A stretch of DNA of 64,000 nt from Shimia sp022448905 (lineage in GTDB: Bacteria; Pseudomonadota; Alphaproteobacteria; Rhodobacterales; Rhodobacteraceae), in NCBI RefSeq assembly GCF_047126315.1, contig NZ_CP138953.1:806001-870000 (forward strand), in the 5' to 3' direction. Below are positions 7,966-15,624 of the stretch, one piece after another. Both the position numbers and the translations under genes were made by a program. The notes below the pieces were generated by a model that was not told where the DNA came from, ran no database searches, and worked only from the letters and a program-made list of their open reading frames with translations. The first letter of the stretch is position 1, and the number at the start of each line of letters is the position of its first letter.

Positions 7966-9189
7966 TTAGTGAGAAGTCATCAAGTATTCATTCCAACGCT
8001 GCATTAACTCGCGACGCTGTTCGAGGAAGTCGTTGCGCGCATAGGATCGCTCGACAATGCTGCCAACTTGGTGGGCAAGCGCCGTTTCCGCGACGGCATA
8101 AAGGCTTGGATCGACTTCCGACACCCAAGACCGAAAGGTTGCGCGGAGCCCATGCGGACGATAAGCTTGCGGCCATTCCATCTCTGCCTGCGCCTTTCGC
8201 ATGACATTCTCAATCGCCTGATCGCTGATGGGAGACACCTTGCCACGCCGGGCATTGGGTGTAGGAAAAAGTAACTCACAATTGGTCTGGTCTTGAGATA
8301 TGTCGATCAGTTCTTGCATGCCTTTGGTCACCGGGATCCGAAAGCTGTCCACCTTTCCCTGACGCCCCTTCATGATCTCACCTTCAATCTCCCATATGTC
8401 ATCGGTGAACTGATCAAAAGTCGCAGTTCGCACTGGCTTTAGTCGTGGTCCTCCCCCAACGAGGATATAGAGCTTTAGTGCTCTCTGTACGGTGTTTTGG
8501 GTATTCAGTGATTGAAAGAATCGGGGGAGCTCTTGCCATGGCATCGCCGGGTGGTGACGCACTTTAAGAGCCTGATCGCCAAGCAGTTGCCTCGCATTGG
8601 CGACCGCATTCAAGTTCACGTCCAACCCCAGTGCTGCAGCATGCTTTATGACGGCGGAAAGCCGTTGGATCGCCTTTTTAGCCGTCGCCGGCTTGTCCCG
8701 CCAAATCGGCGCCAAGGCTCGTTCGATATCGCGTTGATGGATTTCTTCGACTGGCATCGTGCCCAGCGCGGGAAGAACATAAAGACTGAGAGGTGAAAAC
8801 CACCGTCCAGCCTTACCTTCCTCTTTCAATGTCCCTTTGAGGCTTTCAAAAGCGACGGGAGCAACTTCAGCCAGAGTCATGGCCTTGCGTGTGCCAGCGG
8901 CTTCTTCTTCCAGTCGGCGTTTTTCATCAATCGGATTGACCGGGTTTCGGCGATCCGTCATTAGATCCCGCCAGCGATCTCTCTCACCGCGCGCTTGTGC
9001 AAGCGAAAGCGACTGCACTGATCCCAGGCCCATTTCGTAGCGCTGCTTCAGGTAGGTGTATCGGAAGATCCAGCTCCCAGTGGGCCTGCCTTTACCATCG
9101 CGTCCAGTCAGTAGTAAGTACAGTCCGCCTCCGTCTGAGTATTTACCTGGTTCGGCCGTTTTTAGAAAGTTTGCTGCCAGAACGGACAT
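7966..9189 (-). CDS. P4-type tyrosine recombinase/integrase
   Basis: 407 residues. The N-terminal arm-binding domain resembles DUF4102 (GKYSDGGGLYLLLTGRDGKG, then SWIFRYTYLKQRYEMGLGS), followed by a core-binding domain and the catalytic domain with HGLRATFRSW (H-x-x-R), LAHQVGSIVERSYARND (second His region and nucleophilic Tyr) and an upstream Arg in GGGPRLKPVR. Members integrate satellites and genomic islands, often into tRNA genes; no tRNA is visible nearby. It is the first gene at the right edge of the island and reads leftward into it. Start ATG 9189 follows a GGGGAATGAGAG stretch. Confidence 0.92.
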   Translation of the reverse strand: MSVLAANFLKTAEPGKYSDGGGLYLLLTGRDGKGRPTGSWIFRYTYLKQRYEMGLGSVQSLSLAQARGERDRWRDLMTDRRNPVNPIDEKRRLEEEAAGTRKAMTLAEVAPVAFESLKGTLKEEGKAGRWFSPLSLYVLPALGTMPVEEIHQRDIERALAPIWRDKPATAKKAIQRLSAVIKHAAALGLDVNLNAVANARQLLGDQALKVRHHPAMPWQELPRFFQSLNTQNTVQRALKLYILVGGGPRLKPVRTATFDQFTDDIWEIEGEIMKGRQGKVDSFRIPVTKGMQELIDISQDQTNCELLFPTPNARRGKVSPISDQAIENVMRKAQAEMEWPQAYRPHGLRATFRSWVSEVDPSLYAVAETALAHQVGSIVERSYARNDFLEQRRELMQRWNEYLMTSH

Positions 9190-9194
9190 CTCTC

Positions 9195-9250
9195 ATTCCC
9201 CACATATTCCCCAAATTTCTTGATATAGGCTGGAGCAATTTGGAGCAATA
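9195..9250. repeat. Direct repeats upstream of the integrase (possible arm or operator sites)
   Basis: ATTCCCC occurs at 9195-9201 and 9206-9212, an 11-bp helical phase. TGGAGCAATT at 9231-9240 is immediately followed by TGGAGCAATA at 9241-9250. Short phased direct repeats upstream of an integrase are typical arm-type or autoregulatory sites. Neither pair was found duplicated at the left side of the island. Confidence 0.45.
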
Positions 9251-9461
9251 GGAAACAAGTAGGTTGGTTTTAACAGCTGAAAATAAACAGAAAAGTATCA
9301 AGGTGAAGCATTCTGACTTCCGATGGAATACATACTTCGGTGCCTCTTCTGGGCACCAATCTTCTTCCAAACTCGGTCACTTGTTTGTCGCAGCGGCGAG
9401 ATGCTTTTGCGCGGCTTTTTGCGTGTTGGTTGGCTCCCTCATCGCGGTTATTAAAGCGACA
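9251..9461. other. Island/core junction region without a gene
   Basis: No ORF with coding character. A 6-bp-stem hairpin GGTGCC/GGCACC lies at 9339-9357. The right attachment site should lie here or just upstream of the integrase, but no core repeat could be identified. Confidence 0.4.
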
Positions 9462-9487
9462 CATGGCCCACCGATTGGCGGGCCATG
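9462..9487 (-). terminator. Terminator-like hairpin after ridA
   Basis: CATGGCCC (9462-9469) pairs with GGGCCATG (9480-9487) with a 10-base loop, 24 bp beyond the ridA stop on the minus strand. The following minus-strand sequence is only weakly T-rich. Confidence 0.55.
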
Positions 9488-9510
9488 CGGATGGTTTAGT
9501 CGTTTAGGAC

Positions 9511-9915
9511 TTAGCCTTTGTCGAGCGGCTTGTAGACAACGGCGTCGATTTCGACTTTTGCGTCGACCATGATCTGGGAACGTACGGTGGAGCGTGCCGG
9601 GCCGCCGTTAGGGAAGTAGCTGGCGTACACCCGGTTAAAGGTCCAGAAGTCGCGCGGATCGTCGAGCCAGACGCCCACTTTGGCGATGTCTTCCAGGGTG
9701 CAATCGGCCAGTTCCAGCGCTTTGATCAGGTTTTCCATGGTGCGGCGGGTCTGGCTTTCGATGCCGCCGTCTTCGATCTCGCCGTTTTCTTTCATGGCCA
9801 CCTGGCCGGAGATGAAGACAAAGTCGCCAGCGCGCACGGCCGGGGCAAATGGCAGGGGTTGTCCGCCTGCACCGGTGCGGTCATCGCCGAGACGTTCGAT
9901 ATTTTTGCTGCTCAT
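9511..9915 (-). CDS. ridA: RidA/YjgF family protein
   Basis: 134 residues with the RidA-type core: FAPAVRAGDFVFISGQVA, TRRTMENLIKALELADCTLEDIAKVGVWL and GGPARSTVRSQIMVDAKVEIDAVVY. The Arg of the PARST segment corresponds to the enamine/imine-binding Arg of the family. RidA proteins hydrolyse reactive enamines or imines released by PLP enzymes, which fits the neighbouring PLP enzyme 51 bp upstream. Last gene of the TRAP operon. Whether it acts as a general deaminase or as a pathway-specific step is not decidable from sequence. Confidence 0.88.
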   Translation of the reverse strand: MSSKNIERLGDDRTGAGGQPLPFAPAVRAGDFVFISGQVAMKENGEIEDGGIESQTRRTMENLIKALELADCTLEDIAKVGVWLDDPRDFWTFNRVYASYFPNGGPARSTVRSQIMVDAKVEIDAVVYKPLDKG

Positions 9916-9966
9916 ATCTGAGAGTCCTTGTGTTTGGTTAACTGAGTAAAGGGTTGGGGGCGACGG

Positions 9967-11022
9967 TCACCAGACCTTACCGCGCGCGGCAACGGGGTGC
10001 GCGCCCTGTGGGGTGTCGCCACGGATCAGCTGCACCTCGTCCATCATGTTGGTCACCACGCAGGCGTGGTTGGGGATGATGCGCAGGCGGTCGCCGACGG
10101 AAAGGTTAATGGTGTCAGCGGTCAGGATGCCATGCTCTTCGGCGAGGCCGGAGATTGTGATGTCCGGGCGGCCAATGACTTTGCCGTGTCCTTGCAGGCC
10201 AAGTAGATCGGAGGTCAGTACTTTGGAGCCCGCGTCGATGATGGCGCGGGAGCCGTTGGGAACCGATACCACTGTGGCCAGGACCGTGAGGGCGCAGTCG
10301 TCTTCGGTGCAGACGCCATGGGCCACCAAGGAGCGGTCGTTGTAGATGTAGGTGCCAATCCGGTATTCGGTGGCAATGGGAACATCATGGGCCAGCCACA
10401 TGCCAGGGGAGCTGCCGATGGAGACCACCGGGACCATCAGGCCAGAGGCAGAGATGAGATCAATGGCTGTGGACAGCCAGCTTTGCACCGCGGCTTCCTG
10501 ACCGACCGGGGGGTGGGTCATCAGACCGCCAAAAGTCAGGCCGGGTTTTGCGTCAATGTAAGCTGCAAGATCGGCGGCTTGTTCCGGAGTCATCACGCCA
10601 CAGCGTGCGCCGCCGGTGTCGCACTCGACCAGCACGGTCAGGGGCGTCGGGGCGTTGGCAAAGGTGTCTGAAAGCCCATCCACGGTTGTTGTGCTGTCGG
10701 CCACAACACTTAGGCGGACTGTGTCCGAGAGTGCGCGCAGGCAGGCCAGCTTTTCTGCACCCAATATGTTGTAGGTGATCAGCACATTCTCGACGCCGCC
10801 CTCCGAGATCATGGCCTCCGCCTCGCTAACTTTCTGGCAGCAGATCCCGACGGCGCCGGCTTCGAGTTGGCGTTTGGCCAGCAGGGGCAGCTTGTGGGTT
10901 TTGATGTGCGGGCGCAGGTGTAGCTTTTGATCGGTGCAGTAGGCTTGATAGCGGTCGATGTTGGCCTCAGCGATGTCGAGGTCAATCAGCACCGCGGGGG
11001 TGTCGATGGAGGGAAAACTCAT
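9967..11022 (-). CDS. D-threonine aldolase-like PLP enzyme (DSD1/alanine-racemase fold)
   Basis: 351 residues. The N-terminal PLP barrel begins DTPAVLIDLDIAEANIDRY, with the Lys-bearing RPHIKTHK segment at residues 37-44. The C-terminal domain has the metal-binding IIPNHACVVTN (His-x-Cys) found in D-threonine aldolases and D-threo-3-hydroxyaspartate dehydratases. The start overlaps the stop of the upstream M81 gene (ATGA). Substrates of the family are D-beta-hydroxy amino acids, cleaved to glycine plus aldehyde or dehydrated to keto acids. The exact substrate here is unknown. RidA directly downstream would suit a dehydratase that releases enamines. Confidence 0.88.
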   Translation of the reverse strand: MSFPSIDTPAVLIDLDIAEANIDRYQAYCTDQKLHLRPHIKTHKLPLLAKRQLEAGAVGICCQKVSEAEAMISEGGVENVLITYNILGAEKLACLRALSDTVRLSVVADSTTTVDGLSDTFANAPTPLTVLVECDTGGARCGVMTPEQAADLAAYIDAKPGLTFGGLMTHPPVGQEAAVQSWLSTAIDLISASGLMVPVVSIGSSPGMWLAHDVPIATEYRIGTYIYNDRSLVAHGVCTEDDCALTVLATVVSVPNGSRAIIDAGSKVLTSDLLGLQGHGKVIGRPDITISGLAEEHGILTADTINLSVGDRLRIIPNHACVVTNMMDEVQLIRGDTPQGAHPVAARGKVW

Positions 11023-12485
11023 GTCAGTTCCCCTTCGTGCGGGGCCTCAACGATGGGCCACAGCGGGCGCGTCAGGCGGGTGTAAGGAGTCGTGGTTGGG
11101 TCGTTCGGGTAGGGGCCGTTGACTGCTGCGTAGAGAATGTCTGCGGCTATGGGAGCAAAGGCGCCGTGGAAGTGGTTGGTGGATTTCACCGCCACAACCT
11201 GTTTTGCGGAGACGTCGATGCCCAGGTTGGTGAAGAGGTCCGGCGAGAAGGTCTGCGCACGGTTGGAATTGAGCACGACGTCGATCCCGTTTACGTTGAT
11301 CACGGCGCAATCGCCCAAAGGCACAATGGAGTCGCCAAAGCTCTGGACCGCGTCGGTGGCGACTTTCCGCACGGTCACGGTGGCATCAATCGGAGCACCA
11401 GCGTGGGCGGAGGTTTTGCCGCCAAAGCGCAGCTGAAGCTCTGCGCCTTCGCCAGCGGCGTGGCAAAGGCGGACCGCCATGGGATCCCAGATAGTGCCGA
11501 GCGCCATATTGGCGACGTTCATGTCCAGTGCGGCCTGTAACAGAATGGTGGAATCACCCGCCACACCGCCGCCGGGATTGTCCCAGACATCGGCGATGAT
11601 CACCGGGCCTGCGCTTGCCGCAGTGGCTTTGGCGAGGGAGTCTTCGACGGTGAGGAACTTGGGTTTGGTGGTGCCGCGAAAGGAAAACAGCTCTAGGCCC
11701 AACTCGCGGGCGAGAGCGGTTCCGGCAGGTTTGTTGCCATTGCTGATTACAATGATTTTGGCGCCGAGATCCGGGGAGTCGCCCGCCATAAAGCCGTGAA
11801 TAGTGGAGATGGACAGGGCACTGCCGTCGGCTTCTAGCGCCATCATCTTGTCGACAAAGCCGCGCATTGGGTGACGGCTGGTGGGCAGCACGTCCATCAT
11901 GCGCACGTCAAACACCGAGATTTGCGGGATGATCTCGCCACGGGCGGCGCGCAGGGTCAAGTCAACACAGGCTTCGCCGGTTTCGACAAAATCTGTGTGG
12001 GGAAATTCTTTGAACACCGTGATGATGTCGGCGTTTTTCACGCGTTTGTCGCTGAGGTGACTATGGGGGTCAAAGGTCACGCCAATGGTGACCGCAGGGC
12101 CAACAATCTCGCGCACGGCTTCGATCAGGGTGCCTTCGCAATCCACGCAGCCGTCGGCAATCATTGCGCCGTGTAAGCCCAGGACAACAGCGTCCACCGG
12201 CAGAGCGGCTTTCAACTGGTCCAGCACCTCTTCGCGCAGGCGATCCCAGGTGCGGGCGTTCACCAGGCCGCCGGGTTCCGCCCAGGTGGCGGTGCCTTCG
12301 ATCAGCTCCACCTCACCTGCCTTGGCGCGCTTGCGCAGGGCGGGAAAGACCGCGCTGCAGAGGGTGGGTGTCTCCGGATGCTCTCCGGGCGGGGCATAAA
12401 AGCTCTGTGCAAAATCAGCAAAATCGGTGCGCAACGGCGAAAAAGTGTTGGTTTCGGTGGCAACCGAAGCACAGAAAACCCGCAT
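11019..12485 (-). CDS. M81 family metallopeptidase/amidohydrolase (MlrC-like)
   Basis: 488 residues, normal for M81/DUF1485 proteins. It begins RVFCASVATETNTFSPL, the family N-terminal signature; metal-binding segments are LGLHGAMIADG and FDPHSHLSDKRV, and the C-terminal half has DVWDNPGGGVAGDST. The founding member MlrC hydrolyses microcystin degradation products; most homologues are uncharacterised and sit in transporter operons. It lies downstream of dctP across a strong hairpin and overlaps the PLP-enzyme gene. A role in hydrolysing an amide or small peptide imported by the TRAP system is inferred. Confidence 0.88.
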   Translation of the reverse strand: MRVFCASVATETNTFSPLRTDFADFAQSFYAPPGEHPETPTLCSAVFPALRKRAKAGEVELIEGTATWAEPGGLVNARTWDRLREEVLDQLKAALPVDAVVLGLHGAMIADGCVDCEGTLIEAVREIVGPAVTIGVTFDPHSHLSDKRVKNADIITVFKEFPHTDFVETGEACVDLTLRAARGEIIPQISVFDVRMMDVLPTSRHPMRGFVDKMMALEADGSALSISTIHGFMAGDSPDLGAKIIVISNGNKPAGTALARELGLELFSFRGTTKPKFLTVEDSLAKATAASAGPVIIADVWDNPGGGVAGDSTILLQAALDMNVANMALGTIWDPMAVRLCHAAGEGAELQLRFGGKTSAHAGAPIDATVTVRKVATDAVQSFGDSIVPLGDCAVINVNGIDVVLNSNRAQTFSPDLFTNLGIDVSAKQVVAVKSTNHFHGAFAPIAADILYAAVNGPYPNDPTTTPYTRLTRPLWPIVEAPHEGELT

Positions 12486-12510
12486 GGTTTGGTCCTTTGT
12501 TTAACAAGGC

Positions 12511-12538
12511 GGGCAAGCATCCCGCTGGATGCTTGCCC
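12511..12538 (-). other. Strong intra-operon hairpin between dctP and the M81 gene
   Basis: GGGCAAGCATCC (12511-12522) is fully complementary to GGATGCTTGCCC (12527-12538) around a four-base loop. No T-tract follows on the coding strand, so an mRNA-stabilising or partial attenuator role that keeps binding-protein expression high is more likely than full termination. Confidence 0.65.
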
Positions 12539-12578
12539 AAGTCCCCACCCGCTTTTGGAGGATAGGGAGGGGATGATT

Positions 12579-13616
12579 TTAGTCGAGGTAGCTGGCAGCG
12601 TTTGCGGCCGCAACCTCGGACTTGAACTTGGCCAGAAGCTCACCGGCGCGGGCGTCCATGTTCTCTGCCACATGGGCTTCAAACGCAGGCTGGGCGGCGG
12701 ATGCCATGGCTTCACGCTGCTCTGCGGACAGGGCGGTCACTTCGATTTTGTCCATCAGGCCAGCGAGACCACGATCAGAGGCTTCGATGATGCGGGACAG
12801 GCCACGGCTTGCAGCGACACAGCTTTCCGCTGCGGTGTGAATGGTGGCACGTTCACTGTCGCTCAGACCTTCATAAAACGCACGGTTGATCATGAAGGTG
12901 TATGGCGAGAACAGGTGGTTGGTCAGGGTCATGTGCTTTTGCACTTCGGCGAAGTTGGCAAAAGAAATGATTGGCACCGGGTTCATCTGGCCGTCGATCA
13001 CACCGGTTTGCAGGCCGGAGTAGACTTCACCCCAAGACAGTGGGTAGGCCTCTGCACCGAGGGACTGCATGATCTTCTGGTGCGATGGCAGGGTCATGGT
13101 GCGGATGCGGATGCCTTCGAAGTCCTTCAGATCGGCAATAGGACGCTTGGAATTGGTGACCGCAAAGAAGCCACCGGTGTCCGGGAAGCCCAGAACCACA
13201 ACGTCGCCAAGTTCCGCTTCGATGTCCGCGGCCAGCTCTTTGCCGAAGTCACCGTCGAATACTTCGTAGGTGGAGGCGTTGCCGTTGAAGGCAAATGGCA
13301 GGTTCAACACGTCGATGCGTGGGTAGTAGCTGGCCAGCGCGCCGGTGGAGGTCAGGGTGGCCTGGATAATGCCATCGCGAACCTGCTGCACGTGCTCTGC
13401 GGCGGAGCCAAGCTGGTTGGAGCCGAAGACTTCGACAGACACAGATCCGTTGGTGTCGGCGGTCACGATGTTGGAGAACACGGCGGTACATGCGTGTGCC
13501 GGGTTTTCAAAAGGATCGGTCTTGTTGTCGTGGCCAAATTTGATCACACCGCCAGCGGATGCGCTGGTCGCAGTCATTGTCGCGGCGATTGCCAGACCTT
13601 TGATAAGAGTTTTCAT
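12579..13616 (-). CDS. TRAP transporter substrate-binding protein (DctP family)
   Basis: 345 residues with a Sec signal peptide (MKTLIKGLAIAATMTATSASA). The mature part begins GGVIKFGHDNKTDPFENP. The family block FEGIRIRTMTLPSHQKIMQSLGA includes the Arg that binds a substrate carboxylate, followed by SWGEVYSGLQTGVIDGQMNP. Periplasmic receptor of the tripartite system encoded immediately upstream (dctM ends 32 bp before). DctP proteins usually bind carboxylates; the downstream D-threonine-aldolase-like and M81 enzymes point to an amino-acid derivative or amide. Confidence 0.94.
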   Translation of the reverse strand: MKTLIKGLAIAATMTATSASAGGVIKFGHDNKTDPFENPAHACTAVFSNIVTADTNGSVSVEVFGSNQLGSAAEHVQQVRDGIIQATLTSTGALASYYPRIDVLNLPFAFNGNASTYEVFDGDFGKELAADIEAELGDVVVLGFPDTGGFFAVTNSKRPIADLKDFEGIRIRTMTLPSHQKIMQSLGAEAYPLSWGEVYSGLQTGVIDGQMNPVPIISFANFAEVQKHMTLTNHLFSPYTFMINRAFYEGLSDSERATIHTAAESCVAASRGLSRIIEASDRGLAGLMDKIEVTALSAEQREAMASAAQPAFEAHVAENMDARAGELLAKFKSEVAAANAASYLD

Positions 13617-13648
13617 GGGTTCCTCCCGTTGGGTTTAGTTTTTGGTGG

Positions 13649-14932
13649 TTATTGAGCAAAGCCGAGCATTCGAGGCAGCCAGAGTGCGGCGTCTTCCCAG
13701 AAGGCAAAGGCAAATAGGATGGCGACTTCGGCGAGCAGGAACGGGAACAGCTTGATGGAGATGCGTTCCAGTTTTTCGCCGGTGACCGAAGATAAGACAA
13801 AGAGGCAGGCGCCGACCGGGGGCGTCATCAGAGAGATGTTGAGCGCCAGGACAAAGATGATGCCGGCGTGGATGGGTTCGAGGCCAACCTGTTCCGTGAG
13901 GGGAACCAGCACCGGGGCAAGGATGATCAAGATGGCGGTTATGTCCATCACCATGCCGACCAGCAAAAGCAGGCCGATGATAATGGCGATAACGGCGTAA
14001 CGGTTGTCCGAGAGGCCAAGCACGGTTTCGGCCAGCAGTTGTGGGATGCGCTCAAAGCTCATCCACCAGCCCAGGATGCCTGCGAATGCAATGATCACAA
14101 AGATCACGCCGGTGATGCGAGCGGTGCGCACCAGCATGCCGTAGAAGCCTTTGATGGTCAGGGTGCGGTAGACAAAGACACCGATGAAGACGGCATAGGC
14201 CACGGCGATGGAGGCCGCTTCGGTGGGGGTTACAACGCCGCCCAGAATGCCGCCGAGGATGATGACGGGCATGGCGAGAGCTGTGAGTGACGAGACAAAG
14301 GTGTCCCAGACTTCACGGGGCGTGGCACCGCGCACCGCTTTGGGCAGGTTTTCGCGTTTGCCGCCAATGGCAATGACGCTCATGCAAACAAGGCAGATTA
14401 CGAGCCCGGGCAGGACGCCAGCTGCAAACAGGCCTGCGATCGAGACGCCCATCAAGGAGCCATAGACCACCATCAGACCCGAAGGCGGAATGGTGGGGCC
14501 AATGATGGAACCAGCGGCGGTGACGGCACAGGCGTAGTCGCGCTTGTAGCCTTCTTTGACCATCGCGGGGACAAGCGTGCGGCCAAAGGCGGCGGCGTCA
14601 GCAGTGGCAGAGCCGGTGAGTCCAGCAAAGAAGACTGAGGCCAGCATATTGGTGTGGGCGAGGCCGCCGCGGAAGCGTCCAACCAGCACCTGCGCCAACT
14701 TCACCAAGCGGTTGGTGATGCCGATGTCGTTCATGATTTCACCGGCGAGGATGAAAAACGGCATGGCGAGGAAGGGAAAAATATTCAGACCGTTGAAGAC
14801 TTTACTTGGGCCGACGGCAAGAAACTGGGTTCCGGCCATGTCGATGAGGCCAACAACACCTGCCAACCCGATGGCAAAGCCGATGGGCATGCCAAAGAGG
14901 ATCAAGGTCACGAAAGCAATGGCGACAATCAT
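13649..14932 (-). CDS. TRAP transporter large permease (DctM family)
   Basis: 427 residues, the normal length, with about a dozen hydrophobic segments. Family landmarks are the start MIVAIAFVTLILFGMPIGFAIG shape, AAFGRTLVPAMVKEGY, IGPTIPPSGLMVVYG, GGVVTPTEAASIAVAYA and LNISLMTPPVGACLFV. It forms the sodium-dependent elevator-type import channel. The start ATG overlaps the stop of the small permease (ATGA at 14929-14932), so the two are coupled. Confidence 0.95.
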   Translation of the reverse strand: MIVAIAFVTLILFGMPIGFAIGLAGVVGLIDMAGTQFLAVGPSKVFNGLNIFPFLAMPFFILAGEIMNDIGITNRLVKLAQVLVGRFRGGLAHTNMLASVFFAGLTGSATADAAAFGRTLVPAMVKEGYKRDYACAVTAAGSIIGPTIPPSGLMVVYGSLMGVSIAGLFAAGVLPGLVICLVCMSVIAIGGKRENLPKAVRGATPREVWDTFVSSLTALAMPVIILGGILGGVVTPTEAASIAVAYAVFIGVFVYRTLTIKGFYGMLVRTARITGVIFVIIAFAGILGWWMSFERIPQLLAETVLGLSDNRYAVIAIIIGLLLLVGMVMDITAILIILAPVLVPLTEQVGLEPIHAGIIFVLALNISLMTPPVGACLFVLSSVTGEKLERISIKLFPFLLAEVAILFAFAFWEDAALWLPRMLGFAQ

Positions 14933-15450
14933 GAGGTTTCCTCCTCGAGGTGGTCAGAGAAGGGTGGGTTGTCGATGTGGATGCCAAGGTCTCGGATCAG
15001 CACGAGAGTAAGCTGCAGTGAGGACAGAAATGCGGCGACTGGAATAGCGGCATAAAAGGGCGCAAGGCTGACGCCAAAGATCATGGCCTGACGTGGGGCG
15101 CCAGATTGTGCAAAGGCGAAGCCGTACCACGCCACATAGAGGAACAGCGCCAATGCCAACACGTCCATAGCGATCAGCATCGCGCGGCGCAGTGAATAAG
15201 GCAGGACCATGATGAAAGCGGTCAGACCAATGTGGTCGCGTCGCGCAATGCCGGAGGACACGGCCAGCATTGCAGCCCAAATCATCAGGTAGCGGGCCAG
15301 AGTCTCAGGCCAGGGCAATTGCCAATGAAAGAAGTAGCGGTCGACCACCCCCAGCCACACATCGAGCACCAATGCGAGCATCAGAGCTGCAACAATGGCC
15401 TCAACGATGGTGTTGATTTTCGCGCTGGCAGATTCCGCCCAGTGACGCAT
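14929..15450 (-). CDS. TRAP transporter small permease (DctQ family)
   Basis: 173 residues with four hydrophobic segments and the DctQ signature FFHWQLPWPETLARYLMIWAA, then SGIARRDHIGLTAFI. Membrane partner of DctM. First gene of the operon; its upstream region holds two RpiR-like operators shared with the divergent regulator. The order dctQ-dctM-dctP is one of the common TRAP arrangements. Confidence 0.93.
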   Translation of the reverse strand: MRHWAESASAKINTIVEAIVAALMLALVLDVWLGVVDRYFFHWQLPWPETLARYLMIWAAMLAVSSGIARRDHIGLTAFIMVLPYSLRRAMLIAMDVLALALFLYVAWYGFAFAQSGAPRQAMIFGVSLAPFYAAIPVAAFLSSLQLTLVLIRDLGIHIDNPPFSDHLEEETS

Positions 15451-15475
15451 CGGCCCCCTCCCATGGATCGATTTG

Positions 15476-15490
15476 TGTACTTTAGGTACG
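15476..15490 (+). promoter_or_regulatory. Candidate RpiR/HexR-type operator 1
   Basis: TGTACTTTAGGTACG resembles the HexR-type palindrome TGTARTTWAATTACA and contains GTAC-N5-GTAC. It lies 26 bp upstream of the dctQ start, in the divergent promoter region with the RpiR regulator gene. Confidence 0.5.
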
Positions 15491-15526
15491 TATATTTTTG
15501 AATCACGCGGGCAATCAAGCGATTTT

Positions 15527-15541
15527 TGTTACTTAAGTACA
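15527..15541 (-). promoter_or_regulatory. Candidate RpiR/HexR-type operator 2
   Basis: On the minus strand TGTACTTAAGTAACA, built on the perfect palindrome TACTTAAGTA. It starts 51 bp from operator 1 and shares its TGTACTTwAG half. Two similar sites in one divergent promoter support autoregulation together with control of the TRAP operon. Confidence 0.5.
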
Positions 15542-15624
15542 TAATTTGGCGGATATTGCCGTAACTAAAGCGAGAAATTTGGGATGTTTGACGTGAAAAT
15601 GTATCTGAATTACACATCGATGGA

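Noticed and set aside
12378..13655. A 425-residue plus-strand ORF over dctP
   Set aside because: It runs antisense to a clear TRAP binding protein with a signal peptide; low-complexity His/Gly/Val composition.
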